Below are positions 39,621 to 49,097 of a DNA stretch of 64,000 bases, piece by piece. Source of the stretch: Mycolicibacterium lacusdiani (GTDB lineage: Bacteria; Actinomycetota; Actinomycetes; Mycobacteriales; Mycobacteriaceae); the NCBI RefSeq assembly GCF_021916785.1, contig NZ_JAKCFC010000001.1, positions 1-64,000 of the forward strand, given 5' to 3'. Made by a program: the position numbers and the translations under genes. Each line of letters opens with the position of its first letter. Within the stretch, counting starts at the first letter, position 1. The notes beneath the pieces were generated by a model. It was not told the DNA's origin. It saw only the letters and a list, made by a program, of their open reading frames with translations, and searched no databases.

Positions 39621-41306
39621 ATGTCAGTGAACCGAGAATCCACATTCGAGGACGTGCCGAGCCTAGGGGCGATGTTCTTCGACCGAGTCGATGCGTCACG
39701 GGACGCAGAGGCCTTCCGCTTTCTCATCGGGTCGCAATGGGTTTCGGTCACATGGGGTGATACCGAAGCGCGGGTTACGACGCTGGCAGCCGGGCTGCTC
39801 GCGCTGGGCATCGCACCGGAACAACGGGTTGGCATCGCATCGAGCACCCGGTACGAGTGGATTCTGGCGGATCTGGCGATCGCGTGCGCGGGCGCGGCCA
39901 CGACGACCGTCTACGCCACGACCACCGCCGAAGACACCGCCTACATCATCGGTGACTCGGCCTGCCGCATGGTCTTCGCCGAGAATGACGAACAGCTGAC
40001 GAAGCTCGCCGAACATCGCCATGAGTTGCCGGCTGTGAGGAAGGTGATCTCCTTCGACGGAGCCGCCGACGGTGATTGGGTGATCACGCTCGATGAACTG
40101 GCCGAACTGGGTGAGAAGTTTCTCGTCGACCATCCACGGTGCGTGCGTGACGCGGTGGACGCGATCACGCCGGATCGTCTCGCCAGCCTGATCTACACCT
40201 CGGGTACCACCGGTCGACCGAAGGGCGTTCGATTGCGACACGGCGCCTGGGTCCATCAGGGTGCAGCGGTTGCAGCCCTGAACGTGGTGGGCGAGGACGA
40301 CCTGCAACTCCTGTGGTTGCCACTGGCGCATTCATTCGGGAAGGTACTGCTTGCTGCGCAACTCGCGTGCGGCTTCGTCAGCGCAATCGACGGGCGGATC
40401 GAGAAGACCGTCGACGACTGCAGCGTGCGTCCGACGTTCATGGCCGCAGTGCCGCGTCTGTTCGAGAAAGCTCAGGCTCGCATGATCACTATGGCCGAAG
40501 GCGGGAGTCGGTTGCCGCGGGCTTTGTTCGATCGAGCCTTCACCGTGGCTGCCGACGTTCGGCGACGACGTTTGGCAGGAAGGCCGGTGCGGTTGATGCA
40601 GCGCCTGCAACTGCGAATCCTCGACCGGTTGATGTTCGTGAAGGTGCGCAATGCATTCGGTGGCAGGATCCGCTTCTTCGTCTCTGGCTCGGCACCGCTG
40701 AACCGGGACATCGGCGAATGGTTCAACGACGCAGGCATGGTGATTCTGGAGGGCTACGGCCTCACGGAGACTGCTGGCGGCGCATCCATCAACACCCCCG
40801 AGCAGTGCCGCCTGGGAAGCGTCGGGCATGCGTTCGCCGGCACTCGAGTGCGTATCGCCGATGACGGATTCCTGACCATCACCGGTCGGTTGAAGGACAT
40901 GTTCAAGACCTCCGGCGGAAAGTACATCGTGCCGTCTGCGATCGAGGCCAAGTTCGTGGCGCAATTTCCGTAGGCGAGTCAGTTCCTCGTATTCGGAGAA
41001 GGCCACAACCATTGCATGGCAATGATTTCGCTCGATGCCGACGTCATCGAAAGCTGGTCCGCCGATCACGGATTGTCCGACTCGTCAGACGGAGAACTGG
41101 TGAGATCGACTGTGGTACAGCGCCTCGTGGAGGATGGCGTACGCCGGCTCAACGAGGGACTCAACCGGTGGGAGACGATCAAGAGGTGGGCGATACTGGA
41201 TCGGGACCTCACGATCGAGGCCGGTGAACTGACGCCGTCGCTGAAGGTCAAGCGCGCTCTGGTAGCAGAACGTTACCGGGAGATCATCGAATCGCTGTAC
41301 GAGTGA
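39621..41306 (+). pseudogene. Long-chain acyl-CoA synthetase broken by an internal deletion and an amber codon
   Basis: AMP-binding enzyme of the FadD15 type. The N-terminal part has IYTSGTTGRPKG (P-loop) and EGYGLTETAGG. After VRIADDG the frame jumps to FLTITGRLKD, so about 40-50 residues that normally hold the TGD motif (ATP ribose Asp) are missing. At 40971-40973 TAG replaces what should be a Tyr codon; the same frame continues with ASQFLVFGEGHNHCMAMISL and ends in the normal C-terminus (ELTPSLKVKR, near 41240). No frameshift is needed. ATG 39621 has GAGG upstream. Probably inactive as an acyl-CoA ligase. Confidence 0.85.
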
Positions 41307-41327
41307 AACGGGGCGATGAGCCCGTGT

Positions 41328-41347
41328 GATGGGACCTTCGGCCGTAG
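41328..41347 (+). promoter_or_regulatory. DosR box
   Basis: GGGACCTTCGGCCG matches GGGNCNNNNGNCCC except for the last base. It lies about 75-90 nt before the small gene at 41420, a normal distance for DosR sites. Confidence 0.7.
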
Positions 41348-41419
41348 CGCCCATCGTGGTGGAATACGACACTGGACTCGATCGCGTCGCTTGGCGTGGC
41401 CACCGAACGACACCAAACC

Positions 41420-41716
41420 ATGGGAAGGCTGGCCACGACGATGACGGCTCGAAGTCGACGACAGGACGCACCCGCATTCGTCGACCTGCCAACACTTCTC
41501 GCTTCGATTTCGGATCGAGCGATGCTCGCCAATCCAGCCCTGAGTGCACTCGTCGTCGAGTACTCCTGCTGGGAGCTGCACTGGAATGAGTGGGGTCGTC
41601 GCCAGCCGTGCAAGCGTGGACGCGAGTTCAAGGAGTGGATTGACGAAGGTCGGGCGCTCTTCGACCGCCGCGACGAACTGAAGTCCTTGGCCTGCGCACT
41701 GTTGCGGCACGGTTGA
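41420..41716 (+). CDS. Small hypothetical protein under a DosR box
   Basis: 98 aa in the start chosen here. Basic N-terminus, then PAFVDLPTLLASISDRAML and a conserved-looking C-terminal half rich in Trp (YSCWELHWNEWGRRQPCKRG). It has helices with Glu/Arg pairs. No family recognised. Starts at 41396 (GTG) or 41441 (ATG) are possible; none has a strong ribosome binding site. It ends one base before the converging Rv2030c-like gene. The upstream DosR box suggests hypoxic induction. Confidence 0.6.
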   Translation: MGRLATTMTARSRRQDAPAFVDLPTLLASISDRAMLANPALSALVVEYSCWELHWNEWGRRQPCKRGREFKEWIDEGRALFDRRDELKSLACALLRHG

Positions 41717-43762
41717 TTACAGGCCGCTGGGATAGGTCTCGGGGGTCCATCCCGCAATCCACTCGCTCGTCGGTTCGAGCGGTTCGAGTGCCGTCGTGAA
41801 GTCGAGGTGGATCACCGCGTCGTACTGGTCGGAGGGACGAACGCGAAAATAGTGACTCTGCCGTTCGGTCTCTGGTCGATAGATGACGCCGATGGCCCGA
41901 TGCAGCCGCACGGCGTCGAGCGTTTCAGCAGCCTCGGACGGATGCCTCTGTGCGGTCGGGATCAGCATCGACGACTCGCCTGTCTCGTGAAGGAGTTCCT
42001 CGATGCTCCCCGGAAGACCCGGCCGAACGTCCTTCCGCTCCGCCTTGCCGCCCCACTCGCTGGCGGCGGTGACGGTTCCGCAAAAGGTGGTGAACCCGAT
42101 CAGTCGAGTCGTCGCGCCGTAGCGCTCGCGAACCAATTGCCCCAAGGTGTGTTGCCCATCTGCGCCGACCTCTGTGGCACGGGCATCACCGACGTGGGAA
42201 TTGTGAGCCCACACGATGATCCGTGCCCCGCCGATCTGATCTTGTTGGGCGTCTAGGTGCGCCAGCAGAGCATCCATCGTCTCTGCCATGTGAGTGTCGC
42301 GGAGATTCCAGGAGCTGACGCGGCTGCCGAACATCGCGCGGTAGTACTGCTCCGCGTGGCGAACAGTGGCGGCGTTGCGCACGGCGCAGAACAGGTCATC
42401 CTCGGCCTCGGTGCCACCATGGCGCATGAAGGCGAGTCGACTTCGCTGCAGCTCCACCAACTGACTGATGGCCTGGCGTTCGCACGACTCTCCGGCACCG
42501 AACGCCGCGGCGTAGCCGTAGGCTCGTCCGTCATCGCCGGACGCGAGTTCGAAACAGGCGTAGCGCTTCCGGGCACGTGCGGCTGCGACGTGATCGACGG
42601 TGTCGAGGTAGTCGATTACCGCCTCCATCGAACGGTGCAGGCTATACAGATCGAGGCCGTAGAAACCGGTTTGGGTCATCGTCTTTGCCCGCCGAGCAGC
42701 ATTGTGCGCGCTCAGCCACTCGACGAAGTCACGAACGACGACGTTCCGCCACATCCACGACGGGAATCGTTCGAAACCACTCAACGCTTCGTTGGCATTG
42801 CGGTCCTCGCTCTGACCCCGGACGTACTCATTGACCCGATATGCATCGGGCCAATCGGCCTCGGCTGCCACGGCCGTGAAGTCCCGATGCTCGATCAACC
42901 ATCGCGTGATGTCGGCGCGCGCTTGGTAGAACTCATGGGTGCCGTGAGATGCCTCTCCGATGAGTACGATTCGCGCATCGCCGATCAGCGTGTCGAGATC
43001 TTCCGGCGAAGGGACGCCACCAATAGCGGGCAGGGCGATCCGACGCACCGCATAGGCTGCGCGATGCGGATGCGGTGCAGCGCGGACTGGCGACGTGGTC
43101 GGGATACTCAGCAGATTGCGAACTTCGTCGTCGGTGACTTGCCTGAAGTCCCAGTAGGACGCACCGACGGCGGTGAACGGCGTGGGCATCGACGCGCAGA
43201 CGACATCGTCCACCAGAGCTTCGAATTCGCGGCATGTCGACTCAGGAGCGGCGGGGACTGCCACCACTACGTGCGCCGGTTCCCGATCGCGGATGGCCAA
43301 CACGGCAGCAAGCATGCTGGAACCGGTGGCCAGTCCGTCGTCGACGAGAATCACCGTCTTGCCGGCCAACTCCAGCGGTGCTCTACCCGCACGGTAGGTC
43401 GCCTCGCGTCGAATCAGTTCGCGACCCTCTTGCTCGACGACCTGGCGCAAGCGCGCGGGTGTGATGCGCAGTCCACGCACGACGTCGTCGTTCAGTACCG
43501 TCCCGCCACCACTGGCGATGGCGCCCATGGCGAATTCCTCGTTGCCGGGCACGCCGAGCTTGCGCACGATGAAACAGTCCAGCGGTGCACTCAGCGCAGC
43601 CGCCACCTCCCATGCGACCGGCACGCCGCCACGCGCAAGACCCAGGACGACGACGTTCTCGTGGTCTTGGTAGGCGCTCAGCAGATCACCGAGGACGCGG
43701 CCGGCTTCCCGACGGTCGGCGAACACCGCGGAGCTCGATTGGCGGACGTGGTGAACGCTCAT
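41717..43762 (-). CDS. Phosphoribosyltransferase - erythromycin esterase fusion (Rv2030c type)
   Basis: 681 aa, the same length I remember for the DosR-regulon protein Rv2030c. Residues about 10-215 form a phosphoribosyltransferase-like domain with [14 protein letters not shown] as PRPP loop. From about 240 on, an erythromycin-esterase/succinoglycan-biosynthesis domain has [17 protein letters not shown] and [10 protein letters not shown] with its Glu/His residues. The reaction is unknown; two-domain proteins of this kind are typical of mycobacterial dormancy regions. Two DosR-like sites lie 110-155 nt upstream. Confidence 0.88.
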   Translation of the reverse strand: MSVHHVRQSSSAVFADRREAGRVLGDLLSAYQDHENVVVLGLARGGVPVAWEVAAALSAPLDCFIVRKLGVPGNEEFAMGAIASGGGTVLNDDVVRGLRITPARLRQVVEQEGRELIRREATYRAGRAPLELAGKTVILVDDGLATGSSMLAAVLAIRDREPAHVVVAVPAAPESTCREFEALVDDVVCASMPTPFTAVGASYWDFRQVTDDEVRNLLSIPTTSPVRAAPHPHRAAYAVRRIALPAIGGVPSPEDLDTLIGDARIVLIGEASHGTHEFYQARADITRWLIEHRDFTAVAAEADWPDAYRVNEYVRGQSEDRNANEALSGFERFPSWMWRNVVVRDFVEWLSAHNAARRAKTMTQTGFYGLDLYSLHRSMEAVIDYLDTVDHVAAARARKRYACFELASGDDGRAYGYAAAFGAGESCERQAISQLVELQRSRLAFMRHGGTEAEDDLFCAVRNAATVRHAEQYYRAMFGSRVSSWNLRDTHMAETMDALLAHLDAQQDQIGGARIIVWAHNSHVGDARATEVGADGQHTLGQLVRERYGATTRLIGFTTFCGTVTAASEWGGKAERKDVRPGLPGSIEELLHETGESSMLIPTAQRHPSEAAETLDAVRLHRAIGVIYRPETERQSHYFRVRPSDQYDAVIHLDFTTALEPLEPTSEWIAGWTPETYPSGL

Positions 43763-43872
43763 GGTAATGCTCCTGACTCACGATGTACCCGCGCAGCGTG
43801 GGGTCGCTTCGGGTGCGTTCGACGGCCTCACGGCGACCCCGCGTCCATCTGATCACCGGGCCTCGTAGTCCA

Positions 43873-43892
43873 CTAGGGGCCGAGGTCCCGTC
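43873..43892 (-). promoter_or_regulatory. DosR box, full core match
   Basis: GGGGCCGAGGTCCC fulfils the whole GGGNCNNNNGNCCC core. It lies 111-130 nt upstream of the Rv2030c-like gene and 127-146 nt upstream of the divergent gene at 44019. Assigned to the minus-strand gene by distance and because a separate box lies nearer 44019. Confidence 0.65.
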
Positions 43893-43895
43893 CGG

Positions 43896-43915
43896 GCGGG
43901 GTCCTTCGCCGAGGG
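43896..43915 (-). promoter_or_regulatory. Second, weaker DosR-like site
   Basis: GGGTCCTTCGCCGA agrees with the core except at the last positions. Tandem strong and weak boxes are common in DosR promoters, which favours a real site. Confidence 0.4.
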
Positions 43916-43935
43916 AGGAGACCATCGGCGACCGC

Positions 43936-43955
43936 TGGGGGACTTTGGTCAGTTA
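43936..43955 (+). promoter_or_regulatory. DosR box upstream of gene 44019
   Basis: Contains GGGGACTTTGGTCAGTT, with the same GGGACTTTGGTCA as the box before fadD. It lies 64-83 nt before the ATG at 44019. Confidence 0.7.
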
Positions 43956-44018
43956 CACGCGGTGACACGTCACGAATAACGTCGTGGCGGTAGCCAACCG
44001 ACGAATGGGAGCAAGACC

Positions 44019-44309
44019 ATGACGCAGACGAACAGCACCGCACCCGCGAAGCCCGGACCCGTTGACCTACTCGACGACGTCCGCGACTCGGCGAAGGCCG
44101 GTCAGCACGCTGTGGCAGAGGCTCTCCACGCGTTCCGGCAGACCGTCGACGAGGCCATTCCCGAAGCGGTACAACCATTGCGAACCAAGATCGTCGACGC
44201 GGCAATCGAATTGGCCGACAAACTTGCCGCAGCGCAGTACCAGCTGAACCGCAATCTGGTTCGCAGCGCGGAGAGGGCCTTGTCCAAGCGCGAGGAGCAC
44301 GAGCAGTAG
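44019..44309 (+). CDS. Small helical hypothetical protein under a DosR box
   Basis: 96 aa. After a short Thr/Pro tail the protein is one long amphipathic helical stretch (LLDDVRDSAKAGQHAVAEAL, then LRTKIVDAAIELADKLAAAQ), resembling phasin-like or late-embryogenesis-type helices. It ends in a charged tail. GGGAGCAAG precedes the ATG. No family assigned. It lies 8 nt before the next gene, so the two are co-transcribed from the DosR box. Confidence 0.7.
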   Translation: MTQTNSTAPAKPGPVDLLDDVRDSAKAGQHAVAEALHAFRQTVDEAIPEAVQPLRTKIVDAAIELADKLAAAQYQLNRNLVRSAERALSKREEHEQ

Positions 44310-44317
44310 GCGCGACG

Positions 44318-44686
44318 ATGATCGAGGTCTTGCCGGCCATGCCGAGCGGCGTTACGGGCGTGCGCGTTTCCGGACGCCTATCCGGCGCGGACCTACGTGC
44401 CTTCGAGCCGCTGATGGACGAGCTGCGCCGGTGCGACGAAATCAGGATCGTCGAGGTGATTGCGCCAGATTACGAAGGCTTTGGCCCGGGGGGCCTCGTG
44501 GAGGACCTGAAGATCGGGCTCGGCGTGCTGCTGCGTGAGCACTCGTCGTTCAAGAGGATTGCGGTCGTGTCGGAAAAGGATTGGGTTGCACATACCCTGC
44601 ATGCGCTGGCCTGGCTGATCCCCGGCGAACTGAAGATGTTCGGCCTCGACGAACTGGATCTGGCGGCGGAATGGGCAGCAGGCTGA
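44318..44686 (+). CDS. SpoIIAA-like (STAS-fold) protein
   Basis: 122 aa. Sequence pattern of the SpoIIAA-like/DUF3478 family: VTGVRVSGRLSGADLRAFEP, then RIVEVIAPDYEGF and FKRIAVVSEKDWVAHTLHAL with a C-terminal MFGLDELDLAAEW. Such proteins have a STAS-like fold and probably bind lipids or partner proteins; no enzyme motif. Starts 8 nt after the helical small protein, with which it shares the DosR promoter. Confidence 0.75.
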   Translation: MIEVLPAMPSGVTGVRVSGRLSGADLRAFEPLMDELRRCDEIRIVEVIAPDYEGFGPGGLVEDLKIGLGVLLREHSSFKRIAVVSEKDWVAHTLHALAWLIPGELKMFGLDELDLAAEWAAG

Positions 44687-44693
44687 GCGAACC

Positions 44694-45404
44694 TCAGCCG
44701 ATGGCTACACCGACCACGTGGCCGATGCCATAGGTGATCGCCAGGGCGAGACCACCGCCGACGACGTTGCGGACGATTGCCGAGGAACTCGGCGCCTTGC
44801 CGAGCCTCGCAGACACCAACCCGGTGATGGCCAGGGCGATCAGGACGACTGCGACCGTCAGTGGCACACGCCATTGGATCGGAGGCAAGACGATGGCGAT
44901 GAGAGGGAGCAGAGCGCCAAGCGTGAACGCAAGTGCAGACGACAACGCCGCATGCCACGGATTCGTCAGCTCATCGGGATCGATGCCGAGTTCGACTTCC
45001 GCATGGGCCCGCAGCGCGTCATGGTTCGTGAGTTCGCGTGCGACATCCTTCGCCGTGTCGGGCGATAGCCCGCGATTCTCGTAGAGCTCGGCGAGTTCTT
45101 CCAGTTCTGCCTGCGGATCGTCGCGTAGCTCGCGACGTTCTAGGCCGAGTAGCGCGCGTTCGGTATCGCGCTGGGTGCTCACGGACACGTACTCGCCCAA
45201 CGCCATCGACACGGCTCCGGCTGCCAGCCCAGCGATCCCGGCTGTCAGTATGGGCTCCCTTGCGACTGTGGCCGCGGCTACGCCGACCACGATGCCTGCT
45301 GTCGACACGATGCCGTCGTTGGCTCCCAGGACACCTGCGCGCAACCAGTTCAGCTTGGAATTCACCGACCCCTGGTGGGGTTCAGTGGGCGATGGCACCG
45401 ACAC
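44694..45404 (-). CDS. VIT1/CCC1-family iron/manganese transporter
   Basis: 236 aa. Typical order: TM1 region GVLGANDGIVSTAGIVVGVA, TM2 with ALGEYVSVSTQRDTE, a Glu-rich cytoplasmic helix (LEELAELYENRG, possible metal-binding domain), and three C-terminal TM helices. The family moves Fe2+ or Mn2+ out of the cytosol. I use GTG at 45404, just upstream of the neighbouring Usp stop; GTG 45398 is an alternative. Probably co-transcribed with the upstream Usp gene, whose stop is 4 nt away. Confidence 0.83.
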   Translation of the reverse strand: MSVPSPTEPHQGSVNSKLNWLRAGVLGANDGIVSTAGIVVGVAAATVAREPILTAGIAGLAAGAVSMALGEYVSVSTQRDTERALLGLERRELRDDPQAELEELAELYENRGLSPDTAKDVARELTNHDALRAHAEVELGIDPDELTNPWHAALSSALAFTLGALLPLIAIVLPPIQWRVPLTVAVVLIALAITGLVSARLGKAPSSSAIVRNVVGGGLALAITYGIGHVVGVAIG

Positions 45405-45408
45405 GACG

Positions 45409-46281
45409 TCAGTGGCGCGCGACGATGACGGGTACCCGTGCTGCCTGCACCACGGCAGAACTGACCGACCCCAGCAGAACACTGGCAACGGCACCGTGAC
45501 CGTGACTGCCGACCACGAGTAGTTGTGCCGACTCAGAGTGGTCTACGAGACGCCGGGCGGGCTGGTCGAGGACGACGACACGACGGACGGCGACCTGCGG
45601 GTAGCGCTTCTCCCATTCCGACAATCCAGTCGCGATCTCGAGTTCGACGTCCGGTCGCAACTCGTCCCAATTCGCTCCGGGCAGGTCCCACGCCCCGGGG
45701 GACCACCACGCATGCAGGGCAACGAGTTCGACGTGGCGCCGATTCGCTTCGTCGAAGGCCAATGCGGTGGCGGCCGACGACACCGGCGACCCGTCGAATC
45801 CAAGAATGACCGGGGAATTCGGATTGATCGGCCTCTGGTCTTCGTCGTGGATGACGGCGACGGGGCACTGCGCGCGGTGTACGAGTGCGGTGCTCACGGA
45901 CCCAAGGATGGTTCGCGCCAATGCTCCCTGCCCTCTGCTGCCCACCACCACCATGTCGGCGTTCCTCGACCTGTCGATGAGATCGAACGCCGGCGCATCG
46001 AGGACGAAATCCGTTGTCACTCGAATAGATCCGTGGGTGACGTCCTTCGCGGTGGTTGCGGCGTCTTCGAGAATGCGAGCGCCGGCCTCCCGTTGCCAAT
46101 CGAGTATGCCCGTCGGAGGCGGCAGCACCGGGTACGCACCGAGGACTGGCGCCACTGCATGGACGATGGTGAGTGGCGAATCGTGAAGAACAGCCTCGGC
46201 TGCAGCCCAACGTAGCGCGCCAAGCGCAGACGGCGATCCGTCGACGCCGACGACGATGCCAGCATTCCAGGATTGATCCAT
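45409..46281 (-). CDS. Tandem universal stress protein
   Basis: 290 aa. Both Usp domains keep the G-x2-G-x9-G-S nucleotide motif ([18 protein letters not shown] and [18 protein letters not shown]), so both should bind ATP. ATG at 46281 gives [16 protein letters not shown]; a longer start at 46323 adds sequence without family resemblance. A DosR box lies about 90-108 nt upstream. It shares a transcript with the VIT-type transporter downstream. Confidence 0.9.
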   Translation of the reverse strand: MDQSWNAGIVVGVDGSPSALGALRWAAAEAVLHDSPLTIVHAVAPVLGAYPVLPPPTGILDWQREAGARILEDAATTAKDVTHGSIRVTTDFVLDAPAFDLIDRSRNADMVVVGSRGQGALARTILGSVSTALVHRAQCPVAVIHDEDQRPINPNSPVILGFDGSPVSSAATALAFDEANRRHVELVALHAWWSPGAWDLPGANWDELRPDVELEIATGLSEWEKRYPQVAVRRVVVLDQPARRLVDHSESAQLLVVGSHGHGAVASVLLGSVSSAVVQAARVPVIVARH

Positions 46282-46369
46282 GTGCGACCCGGTTCCTTCG
46301 TCGATCTGGTGCCATCGGCACACGTAGTGTGTCGGTCATCCAAACCGTAAGGAACTCGGCGGCGCTGCC

Positions 46370-46389
46370 ATAGGGACCTTTGGCATCAA
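46370..46389 (-). promoter_or_regulatory. DosR box between devR and the Usp gene
   Basis: GGGACCTTTGGCAT on the plus strand; half-site one is perfect and the second has GGC. It lies 4 nt beyond the devR stop and 89-108 nt upstream of the Usp start at 46281. Confidence 0.6.
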
Positions 46390-46393
46390 AGGG

Positions 46394-47041
46394 CTACTCC
46401 ATCGGGCGTGGCGTCTGACCGAGCTTCGAGACGAAGACCGCGGCTTGTGTGCGCCGTTCCATTCCGAGTTTCGCGAGCAAGCGCGACACGTAGTTCTTGA
46501 CCGTCTTCTCCGCCAGGAACATGCGAGCCGCAATCTGTTTGTTCGTCAGGCCCTCGCCCAGCAGGCTGAGCAACACCCTCTCCTGGTCGGTCAGTCCTGA
46601 GAGCGGATCGGAACGTTCGGCGGCTCCGCGCAGTTTCGCCATCAACGCAGCCGCCGCGCGATTGTCGAGAAGCGATCGCCCAGCGCCGACATCCTTGATG
46701 GCGCGGGCGAGTTCCATCCCCTTGATGTCCTTGACGACGTAACCGCTGGCGCCGGCGAGTATGGCATCGAGCATGGCCTCGTCGGAGGTGAACGACGTGA
46801 GCATCAGGCAACGGAGATCGGGCATTCGGGAGAGCAGGTCACGGCACAACTCCACGCCGTTGCCGTCAGGCAGCCTCACGTCGAGCACTGCCACGTCCGG
46901 CCTGAGGGCAGGGATCTGCGCCATCGCGTGAGCAACGGTGCCGGCTTCACCGATGACCTCCAGTTCGGGGTCTGCGCTGAGCAGGTCGATCAACCCGCGT
47001 CTGACCACTTCGTGGTCGTCGACGAGGAATACGGTCACCAT
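46394..47041 (-). CDS. devR: Dormancy response regulator DevR (DosR)
   Basis: 215 aa NarL/LuxR-type regulator, near-identical in layout to M. tuberculosis DosR. Receiver: phospho-acceptor Asp54 ([10 protein letters not shown]), Thr82 and Lys104. Effector helix-turn-helix with Lys179, Lys182 and Asn183 ([12 protein letters not shown]), the residues known to contact the DosR box. It activates the hypoxia/NO dormancy regulon. ATG 47041 has AGAGGTGA upstream. Its usual partner devS and the upstream Rv3134c-type Usp in cis are absent; the neighbours are a Usp downstream and a divergent Usp upstream. Confidence 0.96.
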   Translation of the reverse strand: MVTVFLVDDHEVVRRGLIDLLSADPELEVIGEAGTVAHAMAQIPALRPDVAVLDVRLPDGNGVELCRDLLSRMPDLRCLMLTSFTSDEAMLDAILAGASGYVVKDIKGMELARAIKDVGAGRSLLDNRAAAALMAKLRGAAERSDPLSGLTDQERVLLSLLGEGLTNKQIAARMFLAEKTVKNYVSRLLAKLGMERRTQAAVFVSKLGQTPRPME

Positions 47042-47193
47042 GGCTGTTCACCTCTCTGCGAACGTCTGCACCATTGTGACGGCTGCGGGCGGCGAATGCG
47101 TCGACATCGCCGCATACCGCCGCCATTCCATCAATCCTCCTCGGCGCATCCTCGCGATCCCAAGTGCACGCCATGTCGCGTCACGCGAGGTGA

Positions 47194-47213
47194 AGAGGGT
47201 CCAAGGTCCATGG
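47194..47213. promoter_or_regulatory. DosR box between devR and the divergent Usp operon
   Basis: GGGTCCAAGGTCCA matches the core except for the last base. It lies 119 nt before the Usp start at 47332 and 153 nt before devR, so it could serve the Usp operon, devR autoregulation, or both. The rest of the 290-nt gap holds no gene. Confidence 0.65.
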
Positions 47214-47331
47214 CATCGAGGACTTCCTCAGGCAGAGCGCGACGGTCACCCGGCAATAGCGTCGAGAAGACCACGGCGTTCCTGCTGAGCATCACGTCGC
47301 AGGGCCATCCCAACAGCCCGAGGAGTGTCAC

Positions 47332-48216
47332 GTGTCCGAGACCCACCCGAACATCATCGTCGCGGTCGATGGTTCACCGACGAGCAGGACGGCCGTCGAG
47401 TGGGCGGCTCGCGATGCTGGATTGCGCCATGCTCCGCTCACGCTGGTGCACGTGGTCCCCAATCCCGTGGTGGGGATGTGGCCCGCCCCTCCGTCCTTGG
47501 ACGCGTACGCGACGTGGCGTGAATCGCGCGGGCACGAGATCCTCGAGGACGGTCAGCACATCGTCGACGGCGTACTGCTGGAGCTGGGTCCGGTGACGGT
47601 GGAACGCAAATGCCTCGTCGGTTCGGTCATTCCGACGCTGGTGGATCTGTCCAAGGACGCCGCCATGGTGGTCGTCGGCTGCCGGGGCGCCGGCGGACTC
47701 GGCCAGCGGCCGTTGGGATCGGTGAGCACCGGGTTGGCACACCACGCGCACTGTCCCGTCGCAGTGGTCCACGACGAACGGCCGATGGATCCCGCCACCC
47801 GACGAGCACCGGTACTACTCGGCGTAGACGGGTCGCAGGCGTCGGAGCAGGCGACGGCCATCGCCTTCGAGGAGGCGTCGCAGCGCAATGTCGGCCTCGT
47901 CGCCATGCATTCGTGGGCCGACTACGGCACTTTCGAGCTGCCTGAGGGCGAGTGGCGGGACCAGCTCGAGATCGGCCGCGAAGCGCTCGCCGAACGGTTG
48001 GCTGGCTGGCAGGAGCGTTATCCCGACGTCGCGGTGGAGCGGCGCCTGGTGGAGGGGGAGCCCGCCACTCACCTGGTTGCCGCCTCGGCATTGGCGCAGC
48101 TGACCGTCGTCGGCAGCCACGGACGGGGTGGCTTCGCGGGCATGCTGCTCGGATCGGTCAGTTCCGCCGTCGTGCAGACCGCCCACAGTCCGGTCATCGT
48201 GGCACGGCAGTCGTGA
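47332..48216 (+). CDS. Tandem universal stress protein
   Basis: 294 aa. Both domains keep the ATP motif (VVVGCRGAGGLGQRPLGS and TVVGSHGRGGFAGMLLGS), the second being the classical form. GTG at 47332 has AGGAG 6 nt upstream. The stop overlaps the next Usp GTG (GTGA). It is the first gene of a six-kb co-directional run: Usp, Usp, P-type ATPase-hemerythrin, PRC/MgtE_N, Nramp-like. Confidence 0.92.
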   Translation: MSETHPNIIVAVDGSPTSRTAVEWAARDAGLRHAPLTLVHVVPNPVVGMWPAPPSLDAYATWRESRGHEILEDGQHIVDGVLLELGPVTVERKCLVGSVIPTLVDLSKDAAMVVVGCRGAGGLGQRPLGSVSTGLAHHAHCPVAVVHDERPMDPATRRAPVLLGVDGSQASEQATAIAFEEASQRNVGLVAMHSWADYGTFELPEGEWRDQLEIGREALAERLAGWQERYPDVAVERRLVEGEPATHLVAASALAQLTVVGSHGRGGFAGMLLGSVSSAVVQTAHSPVIVARQS

Positions 48217-49097
48217 CCACTCAGGCAGCGATCGTCGTCGGGATCGACGGAAGCGACAGTGCGAAGTTGGCGGCCCGGTGGGCTGGGGCGGTGGCAGACA
48301 GGATGGGCGCCACGCTGCGCCTCGTGCACGCCATGCCGAACGTGGGGATCAATCTCACCGAGGCCGCCGCGCTGTACCGCGTGGCAGCGATGACGTATCA
48401 CTCCGAGAACGCCGACCGCCTTCTGAAGGAAGCGAGCGAGGCCGTGTTCGCCGCGCACCCCGGACTCGACGTCGACGTCGTTGCGTCGCGCGAACCGGTC
48501 GACGAGGCGCTCCTGAGAGCAAGTGAGAGCGCCCGCCTCGTCGTGCTCGGAAGCGTCGACGTCAGCCCCGCCGGGGTGATGTTGCTCGGTTCGACGACGC
48601 TGGCCGTCACCGTTGGCTCGCATTGCCCCGTGATTGCGTGGCGAGGCGCCGGCGACGCACCGACGTCGGCGCCGATCGTCGTTGGGCTGGACGAAACGCC
48701 GTCTGCAGTCGCAGCCTTGAACGCAGCACTCGATCTGGCGACGTACGTAGGCGCACCGGTGCGGGTGGTGCACTCGTGGACCTTCGCCTCGTATCCTCGC
48801 GAGATCGACGGGTTCCCGGATTGGGAGGAACTCAACGCGGCGACGAGGCGGCGCATCGAGGCGCTCGTCGAGCAGGCGAGCAAAGCACATCCGGGGCCCA
48901 CCGTCAGCGTGGTGTGGGAGCCGGCCGGAGCCAGTCACGCCCTGCTCGACCATCTCGACGATGCGCAGCTGGTGGCGGTCGGCAACAGGGGAAGGTCCGC
49001 GCTCACCGCTGCGGTGATGGGGTCGACGAGTCTGAACCTGCTGCATCACAGCAGGATTCCTGTCATGGTGTGCCGTGATCCGACCGCTCGGATCTAG
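48213..49097 (+). CDS. Tandem universal stress protein with degenerate first site
   Basis: 294 aa. Domain 1 reads LGSVDVSPAGVMLLGSTT, lacking the second Gly of the nucleotide motif; domain 2 keeps it (VGNRGRSALTAAVMGSTS). So at most one ATP site is likely. GTG overlaps the previous stop, and its 3' end overlaps the P-type ATPase start by 23 nt. Coupling to a metal pump suggests a regulatory or energy-sensing role, which is inference only. Confidence 0.88.
   Translation: MTTQAAIVVGIDGSDSAKLAARWAGAVADRMGATLRLVHAMPNVGINLTEAAALYRVAAMTYHSENADRLLKEASEAVFAAHPGLDVDVVASREPVDEALLRASESARLVVLGSVDVSPAGVMLLGSTTLAVTVGSHCPVIAWRGAGDAPTSAPIVVGLDETPSAVAALNAALDLATYVGAPVRVVHSWTFASYPREIDGFPDWEELNAATRRRIEALVEQASKAHPGPTVSVVWEPAGASHALLDHLDDAQLVAVGNRGRSALTAAVMGSTSLNLLHHSRIPVMVCRDPTARI

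Noticed and set aside
40971..40973. TAG in fadD as a possible recoded (pyrrolysine-like) codon
   Set aside because: No pylT/pylS-type genes are seen, the enzyme also lacks the TGD segment, and acyl-CoA synthetases do not use pyrrolysine; a nonsense mutation is simpler.
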